From Heterocephalus glaber (lineage: Eukaryota; Chordata; Mammalia; Rodentia; Bathyergidae): 64,000 nt of DNA. The stretch is taken from assembly GCF_000247695.1 (NCBI RefSeq), contig NW_004624801.1:6115126-6179125 (forward strand). The letters run 5' to 3'. Of this stretch, positions 51,201 to 60,250 are shown in pieces (the stretch's first letter is position 1; each line of letters opens with the position of its first letter). The notes under the pieces were generated by a model. That model had not been told where the DNA came from. It saw only the letters and a list, made by a program, of their open reading frames with translations, and made no database searches. Position numbers and translations under genes: made by a program.

Positions 51201-54200
51201 GAAGGAACTGTCTGCAAGGCTCGGGGAACGGACTCTTACGCAGCCGGGGACAGGATCTGTTTCACCAGCCAGTGTGGGAAAGCTCCTCACTGAGGGTGCA
51301 GGGTGGAGCACTGAGACAAGTCCTGCCTAGATGGCAGCCAGCCCTAGGCGGAACCCGCCAGACAAGACCCACCAAGCAAAGCCACAAACGCCAGGCCTGA
51401 GAAGACCAGACTGTTTTCAAGTAACTGCACTTGGGAGGATGAGTTCAAACAGATATATAAGAATTCGAGGGCCAGGAATGTGGCTCAGCGGCGCCGGGCC
51501 TGCCTGGGTCCTCAGTTTGATTCCTGGTACTGGAAAAAAAAAAAAAAAGAATTCTAAACATATCCAGCCCCGGACAAAGAAAAAGTCACAATGGCTGGTT
51601 AGCAGGCACATGAAGAGGCAGGAAAATAAGACCCAGAATGAGAGGACTCAGTCAACTGAAAGCAATGCAATCCAGACACAAGCATTAGAATTAGCAGAGG
51701 AGGCCATTAAAACAGGTATTGCCACTCTTTCTTATGTGCAGAAAGTTAAGTAGCAGCATGGAAGGTATTTTTTAAAAGACCTAATGGAGATGAAGAATAC
51801 AATGAGAGGAAAACTATGCTGGATGACACTAGTGACAGATTAGACATTGCAGGGAAAGAGTTACCGAGTCTGAAGGCAGAACAATAGAAGCAGTCTAAAA
51901 TGAGATGAGAAAAATAAAAATAAAACATGAAAAGAACATCAGTTAGCCGTTATACACACATACACACACACACACACACACACATACACACAATTGGACC
52001 CCCTAGAGAAGGAGCGGACAGAAAAAAAATCAAATAATGGCCAAAAACTTTCCGAACTTGATGAGAACTATCAACTTAGAGATACAAGAAGCTTAATGTA
52101 TTCAAGCACAGAAATGAAGACAGTGGCACCACGACGCATTACAAATGGCTCAAAATCAGTGGCAAAAAGAAAACCTTAAAAGCAGCTAGAAGGCTGGGGA
52201 TTTAGGTCAGTGGTTTCGCCGCCTGCTGCACAAGCGCAAAGACCCAAGTTCGATCCCCGGTACCAAAAAAAAAAGCAGCTAGAGAAAAAGATACATGCAG
52301 GGTAAAGTTGAGGAGGACAGTGATTGCTCCTTGGAGAGCCAAGTGTGGTGGTGCACACCTGTAATCCCAGCACTCGGGAGGCTGAGGCAGGAGAATCGCT
52401 GTGAGTTCTGGGCCAACCTAGGCTACATATAGCAAGACTCTGTCTCACAAAACAAAACAAAAAATCTCAAAACAACATTTGTTCATTGGAAACAAGTAAG
52501 CACAGTGGGACAGCACTTTTCTACAATACATGAAAATGTCAACTAGAATTCTATAGCAGACAAAAAATATATTTAAAAGTGATGGAAAGCTGGGCTTGGT
52601 CATGCATGCCTCAATCCCAGCACTCGTGACACTGAGGCAGGAGGATCTCAAATTTGAGGCCAGTCAGGCTAGTGAGTTCAAGGGCAGCCTGAATTACATA
52701 GCGAGTGAGACCCTGTCTCAAGAAAGCAAAAAACAAAATAAAACCAAAAATGCCATTATTTTCTGTACCTTTCTCAGGAAAGAGAAAACACTCTCAAGTA
52801 ATGAGGAAACCCCACCAACTCTGACACATCCTGATTTCAGAACAGTTAAAACCAGGGAAGGGAGAAGTGCATTTCTTCTGCGCTTCCCTCTGTGCACCTT
52901 GAACAATAAGCAGGTGTAGTTGACAACTCTCCCTCCTACTAAACTGGGGCCATCTGTCCTCACTGCCTTCACTGAGAGCCCCTCTCCACAACCTGCTAGT
53001 TCCATGCCGCAATACAATGCAAAACCCTTATTTCTGCTTTCCTAGGGATGTGCTGTGAGGTCGGACATACTCATTTTGCCCAGCTAAAATCAGGTTACAT
53101 TTTGTGAAACACCTCCCTGAATTGCTCCAGTATTCTGATCCCAAAACAGGAGATATCTAAATGATGACTGCAACCTAAAGGGTAAACAGAGAAAGAGGGG
53201 CTTAGGGTAAATGCAACTTGACTTAAAAAAAAAAAAGTAGCCTAAGTAGTTCAGGCTGGCCTTGAACTCATGGTGATCCTCCTGTCTCAGCCTCCCAAGT
53301 CCTGAGATTACAGGAATATAATATATTCATTGACCTAAAATACACATCTCCCCAATTCCTTGCCTCAGGAATCAAACCCAACCAGAGCTGTTTAAAAGGC
53401 TTTAGTTATCCCAGTATTCTCAAAATAGATATTGTGTAGTCTTGTCCCCATTTTAGTGCTGGGAATATTACTTTACAATCCAAGAGTTTCTAATCCAGTG
53501 CCTTAATCATCAAGGAGTGCACAACAGCGAAGTGTTTGTTCTAGAGGGGAGATTCATGCCCCGCCTCTGTGCCTGTCTTTATTTGTCCTTTTCTCCAGTT
53601 TTTGCCTCCAAGGTCCCCATGAGATTTGGACCTTGAATTCCACAAGATAACAAGAAAGGATAATACCATTTCCTGGCCATCTGAAGCTTGTCCAGTGTTA
53701 AAGACTTTTTTAAAAACTGCTTTGTCCTCAAAGAAGGCTTAGAAATAAGACTTTCAGGCCTGGGGATGTGGCTCAGTGGTAAAGCACCTGCCTAGCATGC
53801 ACTAGGCCCTGGGTTTCAGCGTCATGAAAAAAGAGAGAAAGAGAGGGAAGCAGAGAGACAGTTTTAGTTTTTGCTTCTTAGTTCAGCCTATCAGGTCACC
53901 AAAGCTTCACAGAGAAAATATCCTTTCCCTTGGGCACGCTATTTCTGTAAGACAACACTTGAATCCTTGTCCGCAAGGCCCTTGGACTTAGTAAAAGTGT
54001 CACCGGGAGATTCCTAACTTCTCCCCTTTCACATGTCCCTCAAGTTGAGCTCATTGGCATTTGGATTCATTATCTTGGTCTCAGGAAGCCAAAGGAATTT
54101 TCTTTTCTTTGCAGTCTTAAGAGTTGAATCCAGGAGTGTTCTACCACTGGGCTACATCCCCAGCACTTTAAATTTTCTATGTGTTTTGTGGTACTGGGTA

Positions 54201-57200
54201 ATCAAACTTGGGGATGTTCTACCACTGACCTACATCCCCAGGGCTTTTTGAAATTTTCAAATTTTGAGGTTGGTTCTTGCTAAATTGCCCTGGTGGGACT
54301 TGAACTTGTGATTCTATTGCTTCAACCTCCCTAAGTGTTGGGATTACAGATGTGTGCCACTGTGCTCAGCTTTTTTTTCAGACAAGGTCTCACCAAGTTG
54401 CCCAGACTAGGCTTGAATTTGTGATCCTCCTGCCTCAGCCTCCCAAGTAGCTGGGATTATAGGTTTGTGTCACTGTGCCCAGAAAAGGAAACTTTTTCTC
54501 CTTTTATTTTCCCTTTGCAGTGCTAGAGATGTAACCCAGGGTCTTGCATAAGCCAGGCAAGCACTCTACCACTGCGCTTCACACCTGAGCCCCTTATTAA
54601 GCAAGAAGTGACTAGAGCTCTGTGGGTGAGTCTTTCACTATTTGTCACCCAAGTCCTGGAAGAGCACTTTCCTTACGCTTGGGAACTGCTCTGCAGTCAC
54701 TGGACGCCACCCGTGGAGGATTGCAGTCGAGCTCTTTCCTGGGATAGGTTACCCGAACGTGAGGTGCTGCTCTCTATCCATCACCCCCACCCTTCGTGCT
54801 CCCTCTGCCACTCTCGCTCTCTGCTCATGATGCGTGCAGAGAGGCATCATGACGGCCTTTGAGTCACCACCACTCACTGAAACCCACACGGACCTTAAAG
54901 CCACGTGCTGCCAAGTCCCGACTTATTCGAGTTCGAGGGTCCCCCGGCCACGCACTCGTAAAGATTGGGGTCTGAGGCATTCTCTGACCTCCACGGGATG
55001 GACTGAGATGCCTCACCTCTTTCCTGATGGTCCCTGCCGTGCAATGGAGGAAGCTGTCCCCACCTACCACACATTCTCCTGCTTCTCAAAAAACAATTTT
55101 TTTTTAATGCTGTACTGAGGATTGAACCCAGGGCCTTTGCACTGAACTATATTCCTGGCCTTTCAAAATTTTTTTAAATCTTGAGTCAAGTTTTCTCACT
55201 TAGTTGTTGAGTTGCCCGGGCTGGGTTTGAACTTACGATCCTCTTGCCTCTGCCTACCAGACTGCTGGGATTTAAAAATCTTTGAATATTTGTATTTACT
55301 CTTATTTGCCTTTGGAGTTGATTTCTTCATTTTAAGTAATGAACGTGTTCCTTACTTTTGGAGAAGTAAACATGTCTAAAGGTATTTATGTGTTTTGTGG
55401 TCGTCCTCGGCTGTCGCCTGAGAAAATGTGTTGGTTACTAAAAACAACATGATAGCGGTGCGTGTGTAAAAAAGCTTTGGGGGGGAAGGGGAGGGGAGGC
55501 GGGGGGGGAGGGAGAAAGAGAGAGAGAAAACGAACACGTGTACTTACCTAGCCCATGTGAGGTCCTGGGTTTTACCCCTAGCAAAACACACACACAGACA
55601 CACGCACGCACGCACGCACGCACGCACGCGCACACACACAGAGCCAGCAGAGGGCGCTGTTTTTCAGCGTTCTCTTGCAACTCTCTCTGCTGTTTCCCCC
55701 GAGGATGGGCGGGGAGACCCGCAGGCTACCTGGTGAACCCAGTTAGTAAGTATTTGGCGTTCTCCTAGATGAACACTTGGGGCACTGAAAGTTTCACTGA
55801 TTTTCTGCTGTCTGTGCCCCTGCGTGATTCTGTTTGAGGATCACAGTTGCACAGAGCTGGGGGAATGAGACTGTCAGAACCAAAGGGGCAGCTAATCCAG
55901 GTCTGCAGGGGCCATCTGAAAATAACCTAGGTTGACAGTACTCAGATGAAGAAAGAGTGGGGATTTGGTCATTCTGCACACCATCTCAGGATGGGAGATG
56001 CAGACCCATGTGCAAAAGTCACCATTAGGAAAAAAAAAAAGTCACCATTAGGAGCCAGGGATGGTGGTGCACAGCTGTTATCCCAGCACTCTGGGAGGCT
56101 GAGGCAGGAGGACTGCAAATTAGACTCCAGCCTGGGCAACTTAGTGATTTAGCAAGACCCTATCTCAAAATAAAAAATAAAAAAAGGGACTAGGGATGTA
56201 GTTCAGTCCAAAGGCCCTGTGTTCAAACCTTACTACTTTGAAAGAAAACAAAGCAAAGTAAGGGCCGGGGTTTTAGCTCAGTGGTTCCACCACCTGTCTC
56301 ACAAGCAAAATGTCCTGAGTTTGATCCCTGGTACCAAAAAAAAAAGAAAGAAAATCAGAACTAAAACAAAGCAAAGTCACCATCAGCAAAGGGCCTCCCA
56401 CAAGGGTTGGTTATCCTGGTCCCTGAACAGCAAAAGGACTTGTGCATTTCAGGAAAGACTGTAAAGGAAATATGAAAAGCTACAAAAGCAATGAAAACTA
56501 TACTTAGGCATCATTCTCCCACTCAGCTTGACAAAGCTCAAAATACTGGATACTGACATAAGGTGTTAGGAGGAAGGGAAGAGTGTTAAGAAATAAGTTC
56601 TTAGGGCCAGGCATGGAGCTCAGTGGCGCCTCGCCTACCTGGCAAGCAGAAGCTCCTAAGTTTGATCCCCAGTACCAGAAAACAAAACAAAACAAAAAAG
56701 AAATAAGTTCTTTCCTGTGTTGCTGGAGGAAGTCTAAGCTGAAACGATGTCCATGGAAGGCAATAGCTAGTTAAATCAAGAACACATGTCCATTTCTAGC
56801 CCTTTATCCTATTCACATGTGTGAATGTCATCTCGGAACAATTGTTAGAAGACTGGAAAAAATATGCAAGATACCCAGATATGGAACTGGTGAAATAAAT
56901 TAGGAAAATCCATATACCAAAATATTGTGCAGTGGTAAAAAGATAGAGGTGTGAGGAGCTCCACTCAGATCACCACCCAGGACCCCTGGTTCCTTACCAC
57001 TTGGGAGGCCTTCCAGCCATTGGCAATTGCTTCCTCCAGCTCTTCCCAGGTGACCATGGTCACTTCTTCTCCGCTAGGAACCAAAGTCAGTTTCTGGCCC
57101 ATGTATTCCTGACAATAAAAGGCAATACATATGCAGCCAATGAAGAGCTGGGCAGGGATAGAAAGGGCTTGCCCCTGCATCCAGAGCCAGTGGGCATGCA

Positions 57201-59953
57201 GAGGGACGTTGGGACAAGCCCTAGTGAGAAGTCAGGCTGAGAATATCTCCCCCTGTGCTCCGGAGGGCGCTCCCCCAGAGTGGGCTGACACCCCCATGTT
57301 ACCAGGAAATCATCGCGTTCTTTGATTAGCTTCTCAAGTTTTTCTATGCGCTGGAAAACTTCCTGGAAGGAGAGTTCAGAGATGAGCATCATGCATCCCA
57401 ACTGGGGCCCCTGCACATATGCACATGCACGCACACACATGCACACGCACACGCACACTCACACTCAACTGGAGGGAACAGAGGAAAGGAGGCATGTGTG
57501 TGGCTTTGGGGGGAGGGAGGGCTTCTAGTTCCTACCCGGTTTTACCTGGCCTGCAGTAAGTCTAGGCTCCCAGTTCTTTTCTCAGCCAACAAGAGGAGGG
57601 AAGTAGGGTGCCATAGGGGTGGTAGGGGGACAGTGTGCCAAAGGTCAGTGCTATCTCAGGGGTGAGAACTTCTGGGCCTAGGGTTCATCTCACACTACCC
57701 CCTACCCAAAGCTGCCAGCACAGCTGCACGGGGCCCACTTTGCTTCTCAGGAAGCCAGTACCAGGGACTTCTGCAGTGTCTACGCCATTTAAAGAGCAAA
57801 GCCCTCAAGAGAACCCCTGTGCCAACCTCCCAAATCTAGGATTAGATTAAAAACAGAACAAAATGAAACAAATCCCCTACCATTTAAAGTTGAAAAAGAA
57901 AAAGGGGTACAGTTCCCAGAGCAAAGAGGAGCGGGTCTGAGGTCACAAGGTCTGGAATGGCACAGGGTGCGTCCATGCCTGGGGCTCCGCTTGCCCCAGA
58001 CTTGCTCCCCAGTGGCTCCTTCTTTTCCCTCTGGGTTGAAGTGCGAGTGTACACTCATTAGACAGGGCTTATTCTGAGCCATTTGTGTGGCTTCTTCCCC
58101 CAAGAAAACCGAGGCCAGGTGAGTGTCCCCTGCCTGCCGTATCTTGTGTCCATAGCCACAGGGCGATGATGTTCAGCTCTGCATCCCAACCTCCTCCTTG
58201 TGGACTGGCCTTTGCTTTCAAAGCCCACTGCCTGGTTTTTATTTTTATTTTTAGTGGTGCTGGGGATTGGCACTAGGCACACTAGGCAAGCTAGCCTTTA
58301 TTCCCCTTAATTCTGAGACGAGATCTCGCTAAATTGCCCAGGGCTGGCCTTGAATTTGTGATCCTCCTGCCTCAGCCTCCATCCCTAGCCCTTTTAAAAA
58401 TTTTTTTACTTTTACTTTTATTTTTTTCCTAGCCCTTTTTTTTAGTTTTTAAATTTTTGAGACAGGGTATCTCTAAATTGTCCAGGCCAGCCAGGATGGA
58501 ACTTGGGACCATCCTGCCTTAACCTCCCTGAGCACTGAGATTATCAGCTTGTGCCCCCATGAACAGCCCCCCCCTTCCCCTCCTCCACTTCCTCTCCTTC
58601 TGCTCCCTCCCCCTCCTTCCCTTCCTCTCCTTCTCTTTGTGTGGGGATTGCACCCAGGGCCTTCACACCAAGCTACATCTTCAACTCTTTTTTCATTTTT
58701 TGAGACAGGGTTTCACTGAATTGCCCAGGCTTAGCTCGAGCTTGCAATCCTCCTGTCTCAGCCTCACAGAGTGCCAGCTTTACCTCTTAACTCATTTTTA
58801 TTTTATTTTATTTTTTCAGTTTTTTGAAGATAGAGTCTTGCTATGTAGTTCAGGCTGGCCCAGAACTCACTATGTACCCCAGACTGGCCTGGAACTTGCA
58901 GCAATCCTCCTGCCTCAGCCTCCTGAGTGCTGGGATTACATGCATGTGCCACTACGCAGGGCTTACTTCTTTCTAAGAGGAATTCACTCTAAGACTATTC
59001 TGAGATATTGTCAGCTCGTCTGTGGATTAGCTCAGGTTCTTGGGTGTCCGATGAGCTTTGGAAAAGGAGCAAGGGCAGGGGAGCGTGGAAAGGGGCACCT
59101 TACTCCAGAGAAGGGCTCCCTGGACACCTTCACCTGTGGTTTCAACTCCTGTGCTTTTTGGTAGGCTTCTTTCAAAATTTTCACATCTTCCACAACATCA
59201 TGGAGCAGGTTCATGGGCTGCAAGGCAGAGAAAGGCTGCGTAGAACAGGCACAGGAGGCCTGGCCCGCTCCCCTCCGGGCTCAAACACCCCCCCAAAACC
59301 CTACCCCCACTCGGCACCAGCTCAAGGCTCAGCTCCCGCCAGGACTAGGAGGAGTCCTGGGGGACAGAAGGTCTGCTGGTCTCCCTATTTATCTCGAAGG
59401 TGCTGACCTTCCTTACATCCTCCTGGACTTCCGTTGACCTTATCTGAGCCTCCTCGGTGTCCGGCATGGACATGTTCTTTACCTCCAGCACCGTGGGGGC
59501 CTCGAAGCCTAACTCCGTGGAGGTGGAGGTGATTTGCTGCACCTGGGCGGCGATCACCTGCATCTGGCTGTCCACGGTCTTGAGCTGCTTGGTGAGGCCC
59601 TCCACCTGGCTGCCCAGCTCCTTCACCTGGCTGCCCAGCTCCTCCACCTGGCTGCCCAGCGCGTGGGAGGACGACCTGCTCGCAGTCTTGTGCTGATCTT
59701 TGGAGTGGTGTAACTGCGGCGCGCTGGAAAGGGTGCTTCGAGAGGGGGCTTGGAGGGCCTCGACTGAGCGGCCTCCCTTGGGCGACAGGGTGTGGAAGTC
59801 GATGACAGTCTCTTGGAGATTGAGGTTCTTGAGCATGGCCACAATGAGAGTATGCAGGGCCGTGAAGTTGACGGCGCCCACCTCTGGGGTGCCGATGGCC
59901 AGGTCGGCAAGCTCCCTAAGGGAGACCTTGGTGGCCGGCGTCGCAGGCGGCAT
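39065..59953 (-). CDS. QRICH2: QRICH2 (glutamine-rich protein 2), complete gene, 19 coding exons
   Basis: QRICH2 is a testis-expressed protein needed for sperm flagellum structure; loss in humans is reported to cause malformed sperm tails. Coding exons, first to last: 59953-59417, 59217-59134, 57362-57303, 57108-56998, 49948-47584, 46989-46904, 46469-46372, 45892-45778, 44494-44240, 43382-43260, 43170-43096, 42913-42749, 42657-42536, 42068-42003, 41804-41703, 41034-40831, 40588-40441, 40058-39971 and 39264-39065. All phases agree and the sum is 5004 nt, about 1667 aa plus stop, close to the 1663 aa I recall for human. Layout: N-terminal conserved and coiled-coil segment (1-264), Gln/Pro/Gly-rich decapeptide repeats (about 300-1000), coiled coil (1050-1400), and a DUF4795-type domain with FHCLSCDRPL near 1410. 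Two junctions have close alternative sites (exon 1 donor, exon 19 acceptor). Confidence 0.95.
39971..40058 (-). CDS. QRICH2: QRICH2 coding exon 18
   Basis: HAEVDLLGLDGHIYKGRMDT RLPGILTKD plus A, phase 0 to 1. LLGLDGHIYKGRMD is highly conserved. Acceptor CCTCCACAG, donor ACA|GTGAGT. Confidence 0.93.
40441..40588 (-). CDS. QRICH2: QRICH2 coding exon 17
   Basis: (R)GPNSADHTCSTMARRCGG SHTVTYPYRRNRLQ through EEIRIAMK, phase 2 to 0. MARRCGGSHTVTYPY matches the family. Donor AAG|GTCAGG is weaker, with C at +3. Confidence 0.9.
40751..40775. repeat. (CA)n microsatellite
   Basis: About 12 CA repeats followed by interrupted CA-rich sequence to 40810, in QRICH2 intron 16. Confidence 0.9.
40831..41034 (-). 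CDS. QRICH2: QRICH2 coding exon 16
   Basis: (N)LKLGSTFLPRGDQSAMEQ SVGRLRTMHSKM through SSPCYK plus CG, phase 2 to 2. The acceptor CCGGACCTAAG was chosen by frame; the nearer CTCAG upstream (41081) gives the wrong phase. Donor ACG|GTAAGC. Confidence 0.9.
41703..41804 (-). CDS. QRICH2: QRICH2 coding exon 15
   Basis: (R)IIPVTPVGHALPGHRSIR PYTVFELEQVRQQSR plus AA, phase 2 to 2. RPYTVFELEQVRQ is strongly conserved in QRICH2. Donor CAA|GTAAGG. Confidence 0.93.
42003..42068 (-). CDS. QRICH2: QRICH2 coding exon 14
   Basis: (R)QLLAHFHCLSCDRPLETP VTG plus CG, phase 2 to 2. FHCLSCDRPL, with its CxxC, is a signature of the DUF4795 family. Donor ACG|GTGAGT. Confidence 0.93.
42536..42657 (-). CDS. QRICH2: QRICH2 coding exon 13
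   Basis: LDRLELDPVKQALEDRWKSL REQLKERSPLYQADEAAAMR plus AG, phase 0 to 2. Donor GAG|GTGAGG. Confidence 0.93.
42749..42913 (-). CDS. QRICH2: QRICH2 coding exon 12
   Basis: 55 codons, KADKSALASKVSRVQLDATT through LLAEMDMK, phase 0 to 0, start of the DUF4795-like region. Donor AAG|GTGAGG. An internal AAG|GTGAGC inside the exon is a potential cryptic donor. Confidence 0.93.
43096..43170 (-). CDS. QRICH2: QRICH2 coding exon 11
   Basis: 25 codons, VLYQRLEKLEKEKANRKHLQ MEIEV, coiled coil, phase 0 to 0. Donor GTA|GTGAGT. Confidence 0.92.
43260..43382 (-). CDS. QRICH2: QRICH2 coding exon 10
   Basis: 41 codons, DEELLGHVQSAILQVQGDCE KLNITTSNLIEDHWQKQKDI D, phase 0 to 0. Donor GAT|GTGAGT. Confidence 0.92.
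43926..44083 (-). repeat. B1 SINE in QRICH2 intron 9
   Basis: TTTTTTGAGACAGGGTCTTA through GTGTGCCACCAGGCCTGGC. Confidence 0.85.
44240..44494 (-). CDS. QRICH2: QRICH2 coding exon 9
   Basis: 85 codons, LDKLRTIMESMLASSSTLLS through SRKAKLQSQ, phase 0 to 0. A CPACSLDLSHQ stretch has a CxxC pair. Acceptor CTGCTCACAG, donor CAG|GTGGGG. Confidence 0.92.
45324..45412 (+). repeat. ID SINE with target duplication
   Basis: CGGGGCTGGGGATTTAGCTC through CTCGGTACCAAAAA. AGGAGCTGAGGCT is present before (near 45310) and after (near 45414). Confidence 0.9.
45778..45892 (-). CDS. QRICH2: QRICH2 coding exon 8
   Basis: (R)ITVTDIEKELADLRDSQE QGKAAMENSVAEASLYLQDQ, phase 2 to 0, coiled coil. Acceptor GCATCACAG, donor CAG|GTGAGG. 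Confidence 0.9.
46372..46469 (-). CDS. QRICH2: QRICH2 coding exon 7
   Basis: VEKVQRLLEGDGEQVAGEEL KAGQLALQLGLL plus AG of an Arg codon, phase 0 to 2. Acceptor GGCTTGCAG, donor CAG|GTGACA. Confidence 0.88.
46904..46989 (-). CDS. QRICH2: QRICH2 coding exon 6
   Basis: Completes Val and continues KKILLPDLQEQMKTLKALPK EVHQEKAK, phase 1 to 0. Acceptor TTTTCCACAG, donor AAAA|GTACGT. Confidence 0.9.
47584..49948 (-). CDS. QRICH2: QRICH2 coding exon 5, Gln-rich repeat domain
   Basis: A single 2365-bp exon, phase 0 to 1, begins GSETALGLSKRK after acceptor TTGTTCAACCAG. It encodes dozens of loosely periodic 10-11-residue units of the form DQxGLVxPGx (for example PGADQQGSVQ, PGTEQHDLIW, PGIDQHGLSP), which become most regular between about 48200 and 49300. 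The start (to about 49700) and the end (47584-47800: NFPMALETFRLMGELIGLYV, ELKENLKDLDEEKAGQTDRE) are non-repetitive and conserved-looking. Four 30-bp units at 48361-48480 are virtually identical in DNA. Donor ATGG|GTGAGG. Confidence 0.95.
48361..48480 (-). repeat. QRICH2: Coding minisatellite, 4 x 30 bp, within QRICH2 exon 5
   Basis: Four head-to-tail 30-base units; three are identical and the fourth (48451-48480) differs at one base. Each encodes PGADQQGSVQ, apart from boundary shifts. The near-identity stands out against the diverged neighbouring repeats. Confidence 0.92.
49949..50486 (-). other. QRICH2: QRICH2 intron 4, unique part
   Basis: The acceptor side of intron 4. A 130-codon open frame on the minus strand (50041-50433) has no family resemblance and no splice support, so I treat it as non-coding. 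Confidence 0.6.
50488..50602 (+). repeat. B1 SINE
   Basis: GTGCCGGACGTGGTGGCCCA through CTTGTCTCAAAAGAG. Confidence 0.82.
50685..50778 (+). repeat. ID SINE with imperfect target duplication
   Basis: AGCTGGGGATTTAGCTCAGT through CCTTGGTATCAAAAAC. AATAATGGACTAT before and AATAATAGACTAT after. Confidence 0.87.
51468..51549 (+). repeat. ID SINE
   Basis: GGGCCAGGAATGTGGCTCAG CGGCGCC through CCTGGTACTGGAAAAAA, with AAGAATTC flanks. Confidence 0.82.
51953..51992. repeat. (CA)n microsatellite
   Basis: TACACA-interrupted run of about 18 CA repeats in QRICH2 intron 4. Confidence 0.9.
52190..52272 (+). repeat. ID SINE with target duplication
   Basis: GGCTGGGGATTTAGGTCAGT through CCCCGGTACCAAAAAA. 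AAAGCAGCTAGA lies on both sides. Confidence 0.9.
52337..52470 (+). repeat. B1 SINE
   Basis: GCCAAGTGTGGTGGTGCACA through CTGTCTCACAAAAC. Confidence 0.85.
52588..52748 (+). repeat. B1 SINE
   Basis: GCTGGGCTTGGTCATGCATG through CCTGTCTCAAGAAAGC. Confidence 0.82.
53225..53320 (-). repeat. B1 SINE, partial
   Basis: TCAGGCTGGCCTTGAACTCA through TCCTGAGATTACAGGAAT. Confidence 0.7.
53757..53836 (+). repeat. ID SINE, classical subtype
   Basis: AGGCCTGGGGATGTGGCTCA GTGGTAAAGCACCTGCCTAG. Confidence 0.8.
54113..54483 (-). repeat. Cluster of three old B1-dID/ID-derived SINEs
   Basis: An ID-half scrap at 54120-54170, a B1-dID at 54184-54371 (GTGGTACTGGGTAATCAAAC...GGGATTACAGATGTGTGCC) and a further B1 half at 54372-54482 (TCAGACAAGGTCTCACCAAG...GGGATTATAGG). 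Confidence 0.68.
54513..54594 (-). repeat. ID SINE, old
   Basis: AGTGCTAGAGATGTAACCCA GGGTCTTGCATAAGCC through CTACCACTGCGC. Confidence 0.65.
54595..55106. other. QRICH2: QRICH2 intron 4, no feature recognised
   Basis: Ordinary intronic sequence without SINE or exon signals that I can support. Confidence 0.4.
55107..55272 (-). repeat. B1-dID composite SINE
   Basis: CTGTACTGAGGATTGAACCC...ATTCCTGGCC then B1 half ending GACTGCTGGGATT. Confidence 0.7.
55475..55530. repeat. Purine-rich low-complexity tract
   Basis: GGGGGGGAAGGGGAGGGGAG, G-runs, then (GA)n to 55530. It has at least four G-runs, so could form a G-quadruplex on the plus strand. Confidence 0.75.
55586..55640. repeat. (CA)n/(CACG)n microsatellite
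   Basis: Alternating CACACA, CACGCACG and CACACA, a potential Z-DNA tract, immediately left of a CTCF-like motif. Confidence 0.88.
55644..55658 (+). promoter_or_regulatory. CTCF-like binding motif
   Basis: CCAGCAGAGGGCGCT is an excellent match to the CTCF core consensus (CCASYAGRGGGCGCY as I recall it). It lies in QRICH2 intron 4 outside any SINE. Occupancy cannot be read from sequence. Confidence 0.6.
56053..56237 (+). repeat. B1-dID composite SINE
   Basis: GCCAGGGATGGTGGTGCACA...CCTATCTCAAAATAAA then ID half GGGACTAGGGATGTAGTTCA G. Confidence 0.8.
56261..56346 (+). repeat. ID SINE
   Basis: AGGGCCGGGGTTTTAGCTCA through CCCTGGTACCAAAAAA. AAACAAAGCAAAGT on both sides is a target duplication. 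Confidence 0.88.
56604..56698 (+). repeat. ID SINE with perfect target duplication
   Basis: GGGCCAGGCATGGAGCTCAG through CCCCAGTACCAGAAAAC. AAGAAATAAGTTCTT flanks it on both sides. Confidence 0.9.
56998..57108 (-). CDS. QRICH2: QRICH2 coding exon 4
   Basis: 37 codons, EYMGQKLTLVPSGEEVTMVT WEELEEAIANGWKASQV, phase 0 to 0. The donor is GTG|GTAAGG. Intron 4 (49949-56997) is the longest of the gene. Confidence 0.92.
57303..57362 (-). CDS. QRICH2: QRICH2 coding exon 3
   Basis: 20 codons, EVFQRIEKLEKLIKERDDFL, phase 0 to 0, coiled-coil. Acceptor TTCCAG, donor CTG|GTAACA. Confidence 0.9.
57415..57464. repeat. CA-rich microsatellite
   Basis: Interrupted CACA/CACG/CATG repeats in QRICH2 intron 2, just beyond exon 3. 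Confidence 0.8.
57465..58242 (-). other. QRICH2: QRICH2 intron 2, unique part
   Basis: No exon, SINE or RNA gene that I can support. Confidence 0.45.
58243..58780 (-). repeat. Three successive B1-dID SINEs, diverged, with a CT-rich tract
   Basis: Copies at about 58243-58395 (GTGGTGCTGGGGATTGGCAC...), 58430-58562 (TTTTTGAGACAGGGTATCTC...) and 58637-58780 (GGGGATTGCACCCAGGGCCT...). A CCTC/CTTC-rich stretch lies at 58566-58650. Confidence 0.68.
58809..58965 (-). repeat. B1 SINE
   Basis: TTTTTTGAAGATAGAGTCTT through GTGCTGGGATTACATGCATG. Confidence 0.82.
59134..59217 (-). CDS. QRICH2: QRICH2 coding exon 2
   Basis: 28 codons, PMNLLHDVVEDVKILKEAYQ KAQELKPQ, phase 0 to 0. Acceptor TTGCAG, donor CAG|GTGAAG. 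Confidence 0.9.
59417..59953 (-). CDS. QRICH2: QRICH2 coding exon 1
   Basis: Starts MPPATPATKVSLRELADLAI, with EVGAVNFTALHTLIVAMLKN following, the conserved N-terminus. Heptad-like repeats GSQVEELGSQVKELGSQVEG form a coiled coil near residue 100-135. Donor GTAAGG at 59416-59411 is taken; GTCAGC nine bases further (exon end 59408) would add Val-Arg-Lys in frame. Confidence 0.88.
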
Positions 59954-60250
59954 CGCGATCGCTGTTGGGAGCGACGCGCGCCCCCAGAGACAAAGGCGAC
60001 CAACACGCCCTCACTCCTCCTCCTGCCTCTGGGGCCTTTTGAGGACCCTGTGAGGTCCCCGGGGCGCCCCTGCCACGCGCCTAGCAGTGCAGGGCAAGTC
60101 ACAGGACTGAGTCTGCTGCCCGGACCCTGGCCTCTTGCAACCAGTGCCCCGTGCCCTGGCGGGGTCCAACGGGCCTCCCCGCAACCCACGGCCACAGAAC
60201 TTTGGGACCAGGAGCCCCCGCGCCCCAGGATTCCGCATAAGAATGCTTGC
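59480..60250. promoter_or_regulatory. QRICH2: CpG-rich promoter region of QRICH2
   Basis: CpG-rich sequence spans exon 1 and about 300 bp 5' of the ATG (upward coordinates). No TATA box or single clear start site is visible. Overlapping open frames on both strands are composition artefacts. Confidence 0.6.

Noticed and set aside
57262..57280. Second CTCF-like site (CCGGAGGGCGCTCCC)
   Set aside because: Only the GGAGGGCGCT part fits; the 5' half of the consensus is missing.
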